64,000 nt of DNA from Wurfbainia villosa (taxonomy: Eukaryota > Streptophyta > Magnoliopsida > Zingiberales > Zingiberaceae). Location: contig JAKLTH010000238.1 in assembly GCA_025175895.1 (NCBI GenBank), positions 2,852,001 to 2,916,000 of the forward strand, read 5' to 3'. The notes beneath the pieces are model-generated. The model had not been told where the DNA came from, did not search any database, and was given only the letters and a program-made list of their open reading frames with translations. Both the position numbers and the translations under genes were made by a program. Below are positions 32,972-46,700 of this stretch, piece by piece. Position 1 is the first letter of the stretch. Every line of letters starts with the position of its first letter.

Positions 32972-34203
32972 GATGTGTGGCAATCCGTTTAAGTTAGGTA
33001 AAAACATTTGATAGTAATTTATAAGGTAAGAAAGCATGTAAACATAAACATGATATAGCAACATGCAACTCCCCCTTAATCCATGAAACTCCCCATACAA
33101 ATTTCTCCCCCTATCATCATTTACTTAAACATAATCATTTCTCCCCCTTTGACACCATCAAAAATATCAATACTAAGTTATAAACTCATGGCATCAAGTC
33201 TAATAGAAAGAAAATCCCAAAAATTGATTTAAAAACCTGAATTCAGCCTTTACTGTTCTGATTTTCAAGCCACCAGTCGACTGGTTCAGACTACCAGTCG
33301 ACTGGCACAAGCATTTCGGAATTTCTGATTTTTCTGGACGAATTTCAGAAATGCGTTAAAAATTCTAGAAAATTCGAAAAATCATGAAATTTGGTGAACA
33401 TATTTCTTGTAAGTATATATATCAATGAAAAATAGTTTTTCATGAAAAATCATTGTATTTTCAGAGATTTGCCAGAAATCCAAAAGCTTTAAAAACCACT
33501 AGGTTTTTGATCATGATAGTATCCATTTTAACACCTAGTTTTGCTTTGGATTGTTTCAAAACATGAATACACAGATTTTAACGTTAGAAATTGTTTTGAA
33601 ATCATATGAAATATCCAACCATGATCTTTGGGCAATATGTCTATGGATTAAACATAAGTCTTCCCCATGATTGGTCTATTATTGCTAATTTGACACATTA
33701 AATGACCATCTAAATGCCATAGGCATTAGTGGACATTTGTATCATCCATGGTAGCCTATGGTGAGTGTGAGATGTATCCTAGAGGTATTTTTATATACTT
33801 AACCATTATATTCATGCAATTCTATCAAGGTTAAGTATCACCCTAACAATCCTCATGATCATAAAGACATATATGAATTAATTTCACATTATGATCATGA
33901 TACAAATGTATTTATTAAATTATAATCATGCATTAGGTATTATATGATGATAATAAACAAATATCACCTAAAGCATGATTTAAATCCTATTTCACATGAT
34001 TATGTGCCAAATATCAAAGTTATAAATCATGATTGCGAACATGTGTAACAATTACATTAATCATCATGATTTAAGCATTATTATCTATTTATGGGCACAT
34101 TATCATCACCCAACACTATTTCTAAAAATGAGGTCCTACCATCCTAAGTCAACCAACATATGATATAGGTAAATTGTATATGGTTGACTACCCTAGGGTT
34201 TTC
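32972..34203 (-). other. Element B non-coding region between gag and PPT
   Basis: AT-rich, without genes. Extra purine tracts (AAGGGGGAG on the element strand) occur at about 33070-33078, 33103-33111 and 33142-33150. Two exact palindromes lie at about 33274 and 33294. Confidence 0.75.
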
Positions 34204-35916
34204 CTAACCCTTTAGGATGGATTTAGGAACCTAAAATAAGTTCTTTCCTATTGGGCTCACTAAGTACTCCTTGGGGATCCATTTTCTAGCAATTACTTTC
34301 CTTTTATCTTGTCCCCTAGCAATTAAGCATTTATAGGCCTTTTCATTTTTCTTTTCCTTATAACCTAGGCCTTTCTTATTGAAGCTAGCTCTTTGGCTCC
34401 CTATGATCATGTTCAAAGTGTTGGAGCCTATTGTGAACTTTTCTAGGGCTTTGGTCAAGTAATCTACCTTTTCCCTTAGAGCCCTATTTTCATCCATACA
34501 TGCATCACTAACATTAAATGGCATATATTGATCATGTGAGCATGCATCATTTAAGCTAGAAGAAATATTATCATTCACATTTAAGCATGTTTTTTCTAAT
34601 TTTTCTTCTAAGTCCTTAATTTGATCTAGCATGCTCTTGTTCTTTTTCTTGGCTCTAAATAAATCCTTAGTGAGGCTAGAAATCATGGAAATTATTTGCT
34701 TAGGGGGTAGATTCGTTACCTCACTTACCAAATCTTCCTCTTCGTCGGATGAAGATGGTGAAGAAGCTCCCCCTTCACTTGAGCTCTCTCCACTTGAGCT
34801 TGATCTTTCATTTTCGGAGGAGGAGCTATCCAAGTCGTCAAATGCCATCAATGCTAAGTTGGTGACAAATGCGCTCTCTTCTTTCGATGATGATGAAGAT
34901 GATGAGGAGGGGTCTTCCCAAGTCTTTGCTTTGAACGCCTTGGCCTTCTCCTTTTCTTTAGCCTTCTTCTCTTCTTCCTTCTTTTCTCCTTTCTTCTTCC
35001 TCTCTTCTTTGCTCTTGTTTAGGAGAGGACAATTGTCCCTTATATGTCCTTCCCCTTGACAATTGTAGCAAATGACCTTTCCCCTTGGTCTTCTCCTCCT
35101 ATCATTAGATTTATTAAAATGAAAACCTTTTAATGCACGCCTTACCCTCCTTACCATATAGGCTTCTTCCGTGCTATCCATGAAGGAGGAGGAAGATGCT
35201 TCGTCGGAGGAGGAGGAGGTCTCTATCTTCTTCTTCTTTCCCTTATTTGCTACTAGGGCTACTCCTCTTGATGACTTGATACTTTATTCTTCATTTATTC
35301 CTTCAAGCCTTGTTTCGTGGAGCTCCATTGTTGAGAAGAACTCCTCCAAAGTGCTTACTTCCAAGTTCTTAGACATATAGAAGGAGTCCACCATTGAGCT
35401 CCATTTTGATGACCGGGGAAAAGCGTCAATTGCTTTCATGAGCATGTCCCGGTTGGAAAGCCTTTCTCCTACACTTGTTAGTCCAATCAAAATTTCCTTG
35501 AATCTAGAATGCAAAGAAGTTACCTTTTCTCCCTTTTCTAATTTAATGTTGCTTAATTGGGAGCGGAAGAGGTCTCTCCTTGCAAGCTTGGCTTCCGAAG
35601 TGCCTTCATGAAGTTCAACCAATCTCTCCCACATCTCCTTGGCACTTGAGCACTCCCCAATCTGGTTGATCTCTTGTTGGGGGAGCACATTGAAGAGATG
35701 GTGCTTGGCTTTTGAGTTTACAAGGTGCTCTTCCCTTTGCTTTTTCGTCCACCTTGACTTCTCTATTAGTTCATCCTCTTCGTCCCTAGGCATCTCAAAA
35801 CTGTTTTCCATTATAAGCATAATATCAAAATTGGTTTCAAAGAATACCTCCATTCTCTTTTTCCACCAAGAGAATTCTCCTTCGAATTTCGATGGGTGAA
35901 TATTTGAGCCGGCCAT
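34204..35916 (-). pseudogene. gag: Ty1/copia-type gag of element B, nearly intact with two stops
   Basis: Starts MAGSNIHPSKFEGEFSWWKK and is colinear with A's Gag: capsid-like part, CCHC knuckle CYNCQGEGHIRDNC, Lys-rich and acidic-Ser segments, and a coiled-coil region. A TAA at about 35285 follows LEGINEE, where C has Ser. A TAG at 34231 replaces the Trp of WVPKSILKG. Between these stops the frame is open, so damage is slight. Otherwise its length equals that of A. Confidence 0.92.
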
Positions 35917-35964
35917 TCTTGAATTTGCTTGTTATGGCGGTTAGTCATCGACAAGCTTTCCTTG

Positions 35965-35976
35965 ACTCTGATACCA
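35965..35976 (-). other. Element B primer binding site
   Basis: The minus strand reads TGGTATCAGAGT, one base from the iMet-type sequence. Confidence 0.9.
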
Positions 35977-35978
35977 CT

Positions 35979-37173
35979 TGTTGGGGATCGATTGGTCGGC
36001 TAGAGGGGGGTGAATAGCCCTCGTTCATTGGTTGACGGATTTTGCTCGTCTACAAACAAGATTAGCGCAAGCGGAATACTAATAAACAAGAAAACAAAAT
36101 AAACACAAGCAAAGGAAACAAAGCTAACACAATATGTAACGTGGTTCACGGCTACGCCGCTAATCCATGACCCGATTCGTCCTCAGTGAATCACTCTGTC
36201 AAAACCAATCCACTATTGGTCTCTCCTTTGCACCAAGCTAGGTGGAGGTAACCTTTACAACCAAGATCACTCTTCTTACAATAAGAATAAAGTAAAAACA
36301 AGTAAGAAGAGTGGGAAGATGTTTATGGAACTTTGGCAGAAGAATAGAGTTCAAGCATTAGCCTCCCAAAGCCCCATCCCCTTCCTTTTTATAGAGGAAG
36401 AGGGTTTCTTCCCATTGACACAGGAGCAGTCAACTGATGTCCCAATTAGTTGACTGGTCCTGTTGCTGTTGCCCACTAACGACCGCTTTCCATGTTGGAC
36501 TTCATCCAACGGTACTGGCATCAATCGAATGATATTACCATCAGTCGACTGATGCTCGATCAGTCGAGTGATCCACGAAGTCAACTCCATTATGTGCCCA
36601 TGCACAGTGCCATCAGTCGACTGCCGTCCTTTGGCGATCGATGCCCGATGATCGACAGCAACGATCGTGCCATGGTCGAACCCATTCGACTCAGAGCAGT
36701 CGACTGCTTTCATGGCAGTCGACTGATGTCGGGAAAACTCATCCGACACTTAGCCAAATGGCCAAGTTCACCTAAGAGCTACTACCCCTTCCCGGGTTAC
36801 ATTCGCTCACTCTCATTTCTCGGAGTCCCTCACCTTCGAAGTTGTCTTCGTCCGGCCACGTCCCTCGGATGCGCCAAGCACATGGCTCTGCAGCGCCATC
36901 CTTCGCGTCTCGCCCTGAAGTCTACTTCCTCCGGCTTCACTCCAAGCTCCTCGTCCGGCGGTCCCTCGGATGCTCCAAGCGCACGACTTCCTCAAAGCTA
37001 TCCTTCACCGACTCAAGGATCGAGTCATGAGAGGTGAAACTCGCCAAGGCTCCATGTGCGAATTACTAAGCCCTGTAAGACTCCAACGTATATATCAAAC
37101 CATAATCACAACCTAACTTAAACCCTTTGCCACACACATCAAAACCTTATCATTGCAAGAGATTGCCCTAACA
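35979..37173 (-). repeat. Element B 5' LTR (1195 bp)
   Basis: The promoter has a TATA box on the minus strand (36386-36394) flanked by complementary CTTCCT/AGGAAG arms. Four exact palindromes lie between 36540 and 36725, with near copies CAGTCAACTG and TAGTTGACTG where the 3' LTR is intact. Confidence 0.93.
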
Positions 37174-37178
37174 AGAGT

Positions 37179-38417
37179 TACATCAAATGGATGTAAAAAT
37201 CACTTTCCTTAATGATGAGCTTAACGAGGAAATCTATATGGTACATCCAGAAGGTTTCGTTGCTAAAGGCCAAGAGGATAAAGTATGTAAACTTAGAAAG
37301 TCTATATATAGGCTAAAGTAAGCGTCAAGACAATGGAATATAAGATTTAACGAATTCTTTTTATCTTATGGTTTCGAAATGATCAATGAGAATCATTGTA
37401 TTTTCTTGAAAAAGGAAAGAGAAAAGTATGTCATTTTATCATTATATGTTGATGATATGATGATAGCAAAAAATGACATAGGATTTATAATAAAAGTCAA
37501 AGAGTGACTTTCATCACAGTTTGACATAATAGATATGAGAGAAGCTGAATACATCTTAGGGATCAAGATCATGAGAGATCAATCAAAAAGACTTTTGGGT
37601 TTGAACCAAAATACGTATATAAATAAGATATTACAACACTTCAGCATGTCTGATTATAGCATTGAACATACACCTATAGTGAAAGATATTGTTCTGAACA
37701 AGAATATGTGTCTTAAGACTCCTATAGAAATAATCGATATGAAAAAAAAATCATATGCCAGTGTTATTGGTAGTTTAATGTATACTATATTGTGTACTCA
37801 TCCCGATATCAGTTATGTTGTTGGTTTAGTTAGTCGGTTATAGTCAAACTCAGGACTAAGGCACTAGAAGACGGTGAAAAGGATATTCATATATCTAAAA
37901 GTGACAACAAATAATTGTCTCTATTTTAAAGGATCAGATATGAGCCTGAATGGTTATTCAGATGAAGATTGGGCTAGGGACCTAGATGCTAAAAAATACA
38001 CATCAGGATATTCCTTCTTGTTGAATGGTGGTGTCATCTCATGGAACAACAAGAAACAAGCTTGTGTAGCCTTATAGATATAGAAGCTGAATATGTGGCA
38101 TATTCAGCTGTTGTGCAAGATACTGTCTAGTTAAGGAGGTTCCTGAAGCATCTAAAGATTGTTGAGGACAATGAGAGTCCAGTACTATCTACTGTGATAG
38201 TTAAGCTACAATAGCTTTTTCAAAGGATCTCAAATATCACAACAAGGGCAAACATAAAACTATAAAGTATAACTTTATAAGGGACATTATTGCTAAGAAT
38301 AAGGTTATTCTTGAGTACATTCCTACCCGTGCTATGCTTTCAGATCCTTTTACTAAGGCAATGACTAAAGAGTCATTTTATGAACATGTGAAGTCCTTCG
38401 GACTTCGAAGAATGTAA
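37179..38417 (+). pseudogene. pol: Ty1/copia pol remnant: reverse transcriptase and RNase H
   Basis: Continues from 31745. RT motifs are HQMDVKITFLNDEL, EEIYMVHPEGF, LYVDDMMIA (the YVDD catalytic motif) and YILGIKI. The connection and RNase H follow (SYASVIGSLMYTI.C.HPDISY, then GYSDEDWARDLDAKKYTSGYSFLLNGG). The tail reads DPFTKAMTKESFYEH..SFGLRRM and ends with TAA at 38415-38417. Stops interrupt it (in RLK*AS near 37320, near 37507, near 37841) and a frameshift lies near 38075. Gag, protease and integrase are absent. This is the only RT of copia type in the window, and it is dead. Confidence 0.9.
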
Positions 38418-38638
38418 CAAAGTTGTAATAACAATCAAATTTTTTGATGATTATTGAGGAATGTCATAATCTATTCAGTGTAAATGTTCTTGTTACATTC
38501 AAATAAAGTCTCAATAAGCATGTTGGCAGGTTAAGATTGGTCCTTATTACAATCCTGATTTGAGGAAAAACATGAGCTCTTGTTAGTAAAGAGAATAGCA
38601 TCATAACATATGATTCATATCACATGTGATATAGAAAC
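38418..38638 (+). other. Copia 3' untranslated sequence up to element G
   Basis: Non-coding, AT-rich stretch after the pol stop. It may include the start of that element's LTR, but no partner repeat is visible. Confidence 0.4.
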
Positions 38639-41600
38639 TGTAAAATACCGGAAAAAAAATAAAATAAAAAAAAAATAATGCTTGTTAATTAGGGAAATAT
38701 CCTATGGAATTTTTCAGGAATTTTTAGAAATTTTTCTGGATTTCAACGGAAGTTTTATGGATATTTGATGGGATAAAGCAGATAGGCTTTTGTAAAGCCT
38801 GTTTAGACTATCTGCTAGGAATTAATAGATTTAATTAAAATGTTTATTTCCTTCCATTTTCCCTCATTTCCGATCGCAACCCCTCTTCTCCTCTTATTTC
38901 CTGATCACGTCGATTCCTTTCTCCAGCCGATCCCTATTTCTCCCAAATTTCCGTCTCCCACAGACCAATCCCTCTTCTCCTCCTCTCCGACGTGCAGCCC
39001 TTCTTCCCGCTCGTCGGCCACTGCAGACCCTCCAGCTGGTGCGATCGCGATCGCTCGAGCTCAGATCATCACCGTCGTTGTTCCTTCTCACGGAGAACTC
39101 TCTGCTAATTCTCCTCCTTCCATCGATCGACGACTCTCTCCATTCGACTCCACTGATCTCCTTGGTGAGAAAGCAGTGACAGCCGATCGACGCCAGGTGC
39201 CTATATCGGCGGTCGCCTACCCTCACACGATCCCTATTTCTTGGATCTCCACCTCCAGCCATCGTCAACCGCCAACCAGCTCCTCCGGTAGCCCTAATCA
39301 GCCTGTATGCAACCACAGAGACACCTCACATCACCATCACCAAATGATTGACGAGTAGTGTCCGGTGATCCTCCTTCTCCACAATGTTTTAGAGCTGGAT
39401 CTCCGTCACGTGTTCCATTGGAGCAGAGGAATTGTGGGAGGTATCAGTTGATTGTTTTGCTTTGATTTTGTTTGATGGTTGTGATAATTTAGCAATCTGT
39501 GGTTGTAGCTCCGATTTGTTGGATTTCTTCTTGTTGATAAGCTGCGAGCTTGAAAGCTTGGGTTGATGAGTTGGTAATCGGTTTTGGCTATACACCTGCT
39601 GTGGATGATTGGAACAAGGCTAGGTAAATGTAGATCTTGGTATTCTAGAATATAAGATTTGATTTATAATGTGTTTAATATTGGGAAAATTGTACAGCTG
39701 CAATTAGGTGAAGAGGGTGATTCTCACATACGATTTGAGTAAATACAAATCTAATATTCTATACTTGGTGTAGGAAGTGGTGTGGATGGTACAAGCTAGG
39801 TAAGTTCATATTTGATATCATATGGTTGTGTAATATTCTTACCGTTAGTTGTTGTGGATGTGATTATTAAAGGTCCATGAACAAGGGGTTAATTCTTTGG
39901 TTGAATGTTTGAGTTGATATTCTGTTATTGGATCAGGAGGCTACAATGGTGACATTTGGAGTAGGTGGCAACTATGGTTGAATCCATCTGGTTGTTATAG
40001 ATTTTTTGCAAAGGAAGTTAAGTTGGGATTTGATTGAGGCAGAGTTCGCGGACATGAAGACAATTGGTGTCTACATATCAGGTGGGTAATTCCTACCCTG
40101 GTCAGGTAGTTTTAATGCATACAGATTTAGATGCATGATCATCTTATATGATCATGTTACCTTGACTTTGTTCTTATTTACTCTTGCGCTTGATACTTTA
40201 CCTTTGGCTGTTAACTCCATTGCTGCTATCATGTTTGATTTTATCATGATTAGGAGTTATATATATAGGTGATGTAAGTAACCTATAATTTGTTTAGTTA
40301 AGTGCAAATAGTAAAGTCCGGATGACAACCTGACTATAAATTGGGCAAAAAGATCATCCGTAGGTAGATAATGTCTTGAACCTAGGATTAATTCTACTAC
40401 CCTTAGGTTGCATGTTTACTACCGACCATGTATTGTGTAAATGGTCAGGTGAATGGTATTTAGTGTGTCACTACGAACCGGTGGTCCTAGCTTGATATAA
40501 TCAGTTTGAGTACGACTCTCTACAGGATAGAGAGTGCGTCGATCAGTAAGTACGACTCTCTATAGGAAAGAGAGTGCATCGATCAGATGAGTACGACTCT
40601 CTACAGGATAGAGAGTGCATCCATCAATTGAGTACAACTCTCTGCAGGATAGAGAGTGCATCGATTAGATTGGTATGACTCTCTATAGGATAGAGAGTGT
40701 TATGATCAGTTGAGTACGACTCTCTATAGGATAGAGAGTGCGTTGATTTGATTAGTATGACTCTCTGTAGAATAGAGAGTCTGTGGTGGATGTCTGTATG
40801 TGGGACATTGCATTCATGTCATTTGCATGCACGCTGGCAACGTGGTCTCCCTTATGGTTGAGAGGGTCACCAGTCATCCTGCCTCCATGATTACTCATAG
40901 GAGGAGTAACTGGTGTGAGGGAAGAGCGTTATGGTGCCGCACTCTACCACTATAGATGGTGGTAGTGGGATTTGCATGTCATAGTCCTGTGTGTGTGGCA
41001 CTCTACCACTCATGGGTAGTGACTGTCGGAGTGACCAACAGCAGGGACCCCCATCGTGTAGCTTGCTCTTCACGCTTATATACTACTCGATCATACTGCC
41101 CACTCGGCCACTCGAGAGTAGTAGTTGGTGTTGAGTTGGGACAGTTGTCATGCTCGAGCCACCGAGGCCACACTGGGGTTGTGGTAGCTTTAGGGTGAAC
41201 CGACATGACCATGCATGCTGCATTGCCGACTTATGGCATTTTTGCATATTGTCATATATATACATATATGCATGTATATATATATATATATATGGATGAT
41301 TGTGATTAGTATACATATATAGATGCAGTCTATATATATATGCTTATTGTGATGTTGCATTTGATTGTACTATGCTTATTGCATTTGGTTGTACATCATC
41401 TTCATACATGCTACCCGCATCGCTTTTACGGTCGTGTAGGATACCTGTATAGTTGTTGGATTGTCTATTACATTCTTTGATTTGTATTTATGTCATTATA
41501 TGGTTTAGAGCAGACTTCCTTTATATGTATATATTGTGGATATGTGCTTAGGTTGGATAGGTGTAGCATAGCAGACGTTCAGGTATGTCTACATTTTATA

Positions 41601-42161
41601 TTGGCTTTTGGTTAGAAGGTATATACATGGATATGTTATCATGCTAGTGATACCCGTAGATTTTTCTATCGAAACACATGTGATATTGATATATACATGT
41701 TTTTCTATTACCTGTTGAGTTTTACTCACCACCACGGACCCTGGGTTTTTCTGTCGCCCAGGTAATAGGTAGCCGACTTCGTGATGGACTTGGAGCACCG
41801 CTGGCTGGCATCGTCTCATCTCAACTCCGACAGTCCGGGTTTTTGGGTTTTTCGTATGTCTTGTTATGTATTCTAAGTTTTCATGGTGTTATGTGTTCTG
41901 TGATGTACGCACATGTTGGTGCGGGTTTTGACAAGGTTTTCTTCATGTTCTGGTGTTAGTCATACCGGTATGCATGGTATGCGGTTATGGGTATGTCATT
42001 GTATTAGTTTCCGCTGTGTTTCGTTATGTTATTATGTTTTTATTTGTATATGTTATTGTTATTGTGGGCCTACGGGCCTTGTATTAATACGAGATGTTAC
42101 CACGTACAAGGGAGATGTCGTCCATTTGCTTTTCGGCACGACATACTCTCGGGGCGTGACA
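38639..42161 (+). repeat. Element G 5' LTR (3523 bp)
   Basis: Runs from TGTAAAATACCGG to CTCTCGGGGCGTGACA. It includes a C/T-rich leader (about 38840-39350), a hairpin minisatellite (40508-40780) and TA-rich repeats (about 41250-41340). A 172-codon frame at 38840-39358 is broken in the partner LTR and is not taken as a gene. Confidence 0.92.
40508..40780 (+). repeat. Hairpin minisatellite in element G 5' LTR
   Basis: Seven units of about 39-41 bases. Each contains ACTCTCTACAGGATAGAGAGT or a variant, in which ACTCTCTA pairs with TAGAGAGT around a 5-base loop. Units are separated by variable GATCAGTTGAGTACG-type spacers. Confidence 0.92.
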
Positions 42162-42168
42162 ACTTTAG

Positions 42169-42180
42169 TGGTATCAGAGC
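42169..42180 (+). other. Element G primer binding site
   Basis: TGGTATCAGAGC, seven bases after the LTR end. Confidence 0.92.
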
Positions 42181-43790
42181 CCTAGGTGCTGCGATGCCAT
42201 ACAAGGTTGTTTTTTTGTCGAGTCTTGGATTCTCGGGAGTCGATTTGTTTGGTTTTAGTTTTTTGAGATGAGATCGACAGCGGCCTGAGCTCCAAGCAGC
42301 ACGAGGCAAGAATTCCTGATAACTTATAGTTTAGTAGATATTTATCTAAACTTGATCAATAGGTGTATGCAGCTAGAGTTATTATACCTGTACAGACTCG
42401 TAGTAGAAGTCGCCCACCGTGGCGACCAACCGGAGTTGCCGATAGGGTTTATACTTTCGATTTTGTTGGCTATGCTTTTAGGGTATATAACAGGGAATAA
42501 CCTGTAGTGTGTTGGTTATTGTTCGTAACCGTGGTATGAGTTGACCCCAGAAATGACCTGTTAAGTCTGTGAGTCTTGAACCTGTGTCAAAAAGGTGATT
42601 TACCTTTGAGAGCCGACTGATACCGAGTCAGAAAATAGGGGTCAAGTCGTCACATTTCTTGTAGAAATCAGAGACTATAGTCTTAGAGATTTACACTAAT
42701 TATGCTAGTCAGATCATTACCTGTTGGGTAATGAATAAGACAAGTAGACTATTGTTGATGCAGATAGCGGAAGGCTAGTTTACAGTGTTCCATAGGGATT
42801 TTTATCCCTGAGTTGTTTGTACTAGGTTATATAATTTTGAAAGTACTTTTGGGTACTTAACTTGTGTTATACAGAGAAGGTAGAGTTATTTGCATACCAT
42901 TATCGGGATCAAGCCGGTATTTGGTGGTAAATACAGAAAATAATATTCGGGGAATAATATATCACTTGATCATGGTTTAGTGATGTTGAAAGAGAATAAT
43001 TCCCCCCGTCACTTCCTATGACACATTGTAGGGAATTCTTGAGCTTCAAGTAGGGTGATCATCGGTAACGAGAATACCATGCAGAGTCATTAGACTTGCA
43101 AAGTTTACACTCACCTAATAACTCAAGAAGGTGAATGAATGTTGTAAGCCACCCACTGTTTATTGGCTTACATTTGGATTGAGATGTCTGGATCTTTTAT
43201 CAGATCCTGCCGGAAGACATTGATTGAGTCAGGAGTTTAGAAATGACTCCGTACAAGTGTTAAAGAGTTGGAGACTGATAAACAGATAATGTAGGTCAAC
43301 TTATTAAAGTCTGAAGTCTCCGACTGTTAGATAAAAAGGAGCAAGATCAGAGTCATAGGCCTTGAGCTATTTTTCGATCATAGAAGACCCACCGCAGATC
43401 GTCAGAACTATCTGATGTTATCAGCGAAATCAGAACAAAGACTCCGAAGGGGTTATGTGCGTGCAGTGCGGATCACGAAGACACGCAAAGTCAGATTTTC
43501 TATTGAATCAGTTCATCTGTTGCTATTGTAAGCAACCAGTATGTTTGAGGAGTTGTATTTTGAAGACTCAGTTGAAGACTATCAATGGTGTTCCAGGAGG
43601 ATGATGCACCGTCTCGACAGCAGAGATCAGCACCAAAGATTGGGTTATCTCATCAGCAACAACCTACTACCTCAGACGTGGTTGGAGTTCTTTGATACTA
43701 CCCTTCAGCAGAGATCAGCACAGAAGCAGCATCAGCAAAAGACATCGCAGAAGACTCATGCAGACAACAATAGTTATCTCTAGATGTGAT
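42181..43790 (+). pseudogene. gag: Element G gag region, heavily decayed
   Basis: No long frame survives. Around 43460-43570 a decayed knuckle-like segment reads CCYCKQPVCLRSC, matching CFYCRQPVHLRS in element J. Its place between PBS and pol supports a gag origin. Domain limits cannot be given. Confidence 0.6.
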
Positions 43791-46700
43791 TTGCTTTGTA
43801 CAGAGGAGAGAGTATACGATGATAGTCGTATCTATTCGGTATTCTACAATTATAGCTCGTAGAATTAAGTGATAGGATCGAATGATCTTGGAAAAATCCT
43901 CGGATCATTCATTACAGAAATGCGACCGCTTTATCGCGAACTGTTGGATCTGATCTGGTTCTCTTCGGAGAAAGGCTGAGACCTGCGGGGAGCCTTTGGA
44001 TCGGATCGATAGATAATTGATCGTTAAGGGTATTACTTTAGTTACCCTCTGGGTTAATATATTGGGAGATACTTATAGTTTATAGGTATCTTTGTTTAGA
44101 ACATTCTCAGTTGGATTAGAAGGGTTCCTATGCATCGACTTGTGGGTCGGTGGTATCTCTACCATCAGGTGAGATGTGGACCAACAATTAAGAAGTTAAG
44201 GGATGCCCTTAGACTTGGATAGACATATCTTTACTGTAGACATATCCTTACGGATGGTCAAATTGTTGAGATTATGGTATGATATGTCTCTCGGATGTGC
44301 GTATAATCTGAGAGCCTTCGGATGTAGTTTCGGATGAACTACTAGCCTTGTCGTTGCATAGGCAAGTGGAGTAGGCTATCAGAGTGATTTTGGAGATAGT
44401 GTCGATATTGAATACTTCATATGAGTGATAATTTTGTTGGTATCAGTGTTGTTAAACACTATAGAAATTGAAAGATCGTGAGTTGCGATTATAGGAGAAG
44501 TTGGACGGGATATTTATCTGTCCCAGTATTTCTCTTTGAGAAGATCCGAAACTCTTTGTTGAAAGAGAGAAGGACCTTTGAGATTATGCATCGATTATCG
44601 ATGATGAATACAGTAGTTGTTGTGAATGAATATCCTTCGTTGTGGATAGATGATCTATTGAGATCAGCTAAGGACACCTATGAATACTCTAGGGTTGGTT
44701 TACGACTGGAGTATTAATATTGTGGTGACATGGTGTCATACAATTATCATTGTCATTGTGATGATTGATATATCATCAGCTTAGAGTAAATATGATTCAG
44801 GAGTATGAAGGATGACAATTTCATACTTAGTATGAATTTTATGAGTTGTGATTAAGTTGTTAGACTAATTAACGAGTTAGTCGCCACTGGATTTGAGAAT
44901 CATGTATCTTGAACATGATTGGATCAGTTCGTGGTTGTTGGAGTTGCGTAACCTGGCAACTGTTGATTGTGGTAGTTGGAGTTGTGCACTCGACAATCGT
45001 AGATGGTGATTTGTCTTGTATGGTTTGGTTAGTATTGTAGATGTGGATAGAATGTTTTAGCATTACTATACCACGGACTTGTTTGACAAAGGTGATGATG
45101 GAAATCATTTAGTCGAAAGCTGGTGAGACCAGTTTATAGGACCTAGACGGCGGTTAACTTTTACATGAGTTAGTTAATCCTTTCAGAGTGGATAAAAAGG
45201 AGGTTGTACGCGGATGCATCGTTCCAAGGAACGGAGCGATCCCGATGCAGTTGAATGAGGTGTATCTCGAGCACGTCAGTTGTGGAACTGCGAGACAAGT
45301 TGTCATATACATGACATGACTTTAGTGGCCATTATCTTGATTTGTGGATGTATGGAGCAGGAATGCTCATGGGATTTTGACTAGCTACCGGTTAGCTACT
45401 ATAGAGTTGCTGGAACGCGAATGGTTGCAACAAGTGAGATTGGTCGCTATAGTCTCCCATGCACTTTCAGAGTGTGGTGGAGAGGATTTTGGACGGTAGA
45501 TGGACTTCTCTTGTGAGAAGATGATTTTCCATCTCTAATATGGATAGGTGTTCTGGACACGTATCCAGTTAAGGAAGAGTGGCTACAGGAAGCACATCAT
45601 TAAAGATTTGCTATTCGTCCTGATGGTACTCGGATGTACCGAGAGTTGAAACGTTTATACTGATGGAACGACATGAAGAGAGTTATAGCAGACTTTGCTG
45701 CTCGATGTTTAGTATGCCAGTAGGTGAAGGCTGAACATCAGAAACTCGTTGGATTGCTCCAGAAAATTCCAATTCCGATTTCGGAATAGAAGTGGGAGCA
45801 TATCACTATTGATTTCGTTACGGGATTCCTTAGAACCCGTAAAAGGACATGATGTGATTTGGGTGATCATGGATCAACTAACCGAATCAGTTAACTTTCT
45901 GCCTATTTGTAGGTCGGATCCGATGGGTCGTCTGGTTGAGTTGTACTGTCGAGAGATTATCAGATTGCATGGTGTGCATTTGAGTACCATATCTGATAGA
46001 GATCCGTGATTTACCTCACGATTTTGGCAGAGTCAGCAGCAAGCTATGGGTACAGAGCTTCGACTCAGTATAACATTTCATCCGTAGATAGACAGACAGT
46101 CAGAGTGTACCATTTAGACTCTAAAGGATCTATTAAGATCCTGTGTCATGGATTATGGAGATCGTTGGGAGAATTACATTCCTTTAATGGAATTTGACTA
46201 TAAGAATAGTTATCACTCCTCCATTTAGATGACTCCTTTTGAGGCCCTATACGGTAGACCCTGTAGATCTCCCGTATTTGTGGGAGGAAGTCGGGGAACG
46301 ATAGCTATTGGGGCCACCGAGTATCCTATATGATGCAGAGTTGGTGCGCGTCGTCGGATGATGGTTATTAGAGGTACAGGGTCGACATAAGAGTTACGCA
46401 GACCGGAGGCAAAGGCCTTTAGAGTTCTCAGTTGGGGAACAAGTAATTCTGCGTGTTTCACCTACAAAAGAGGTGAAACGATTTGGGCTAAAAGGGAAAT
46501 TAATTCCACGCTATATTGGCCCATTTAAGATATTGGCGTGGATGGGAGGTGTATCTTAACGGTTGACTTTAACCTCCGACACTTACAGGTGTTCACAACG
46601 TATTTCATGTTTCTATGCTGAGAAAATATGTTCCGCGTTTAGATCATGTTCTGAAAGAGGTTCCGATTCTACCTCGGTCTAATGTGACTTACGAGGAGAT

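Larger units (their letters stand above)
31746..37173 (-). mobile_element. Element B: gag-only copia-like retrotransposon (5.4 kb)
   Basis: Complete: 3' LTR 31746-32957, PPT, gag, PBS, 5' LTR 35979-37173, with exact TSD AGAGT at 31741-31745 and 37174-37178. Same family as A and C. It inserted into the reverse transcriptase of a copia element. No pol. Confidence 0.95.

Noticed and set aside
38840..39358. 172-codon frame near the start of the G LTR
   Set aside because: The same stretch in the partner LTR (47151-47656) is frameshifted. The product is Ser/Pro-rich with no family resemblance, so it is a C/T-rich leader.
40508..40780. Possible CRISPR array (regular repeats with spacers)
   Set aside because: This is plant DNA, the spacers are themselves similar, no cas gene exists, and the unit lies inside an LTR and is copied with it.
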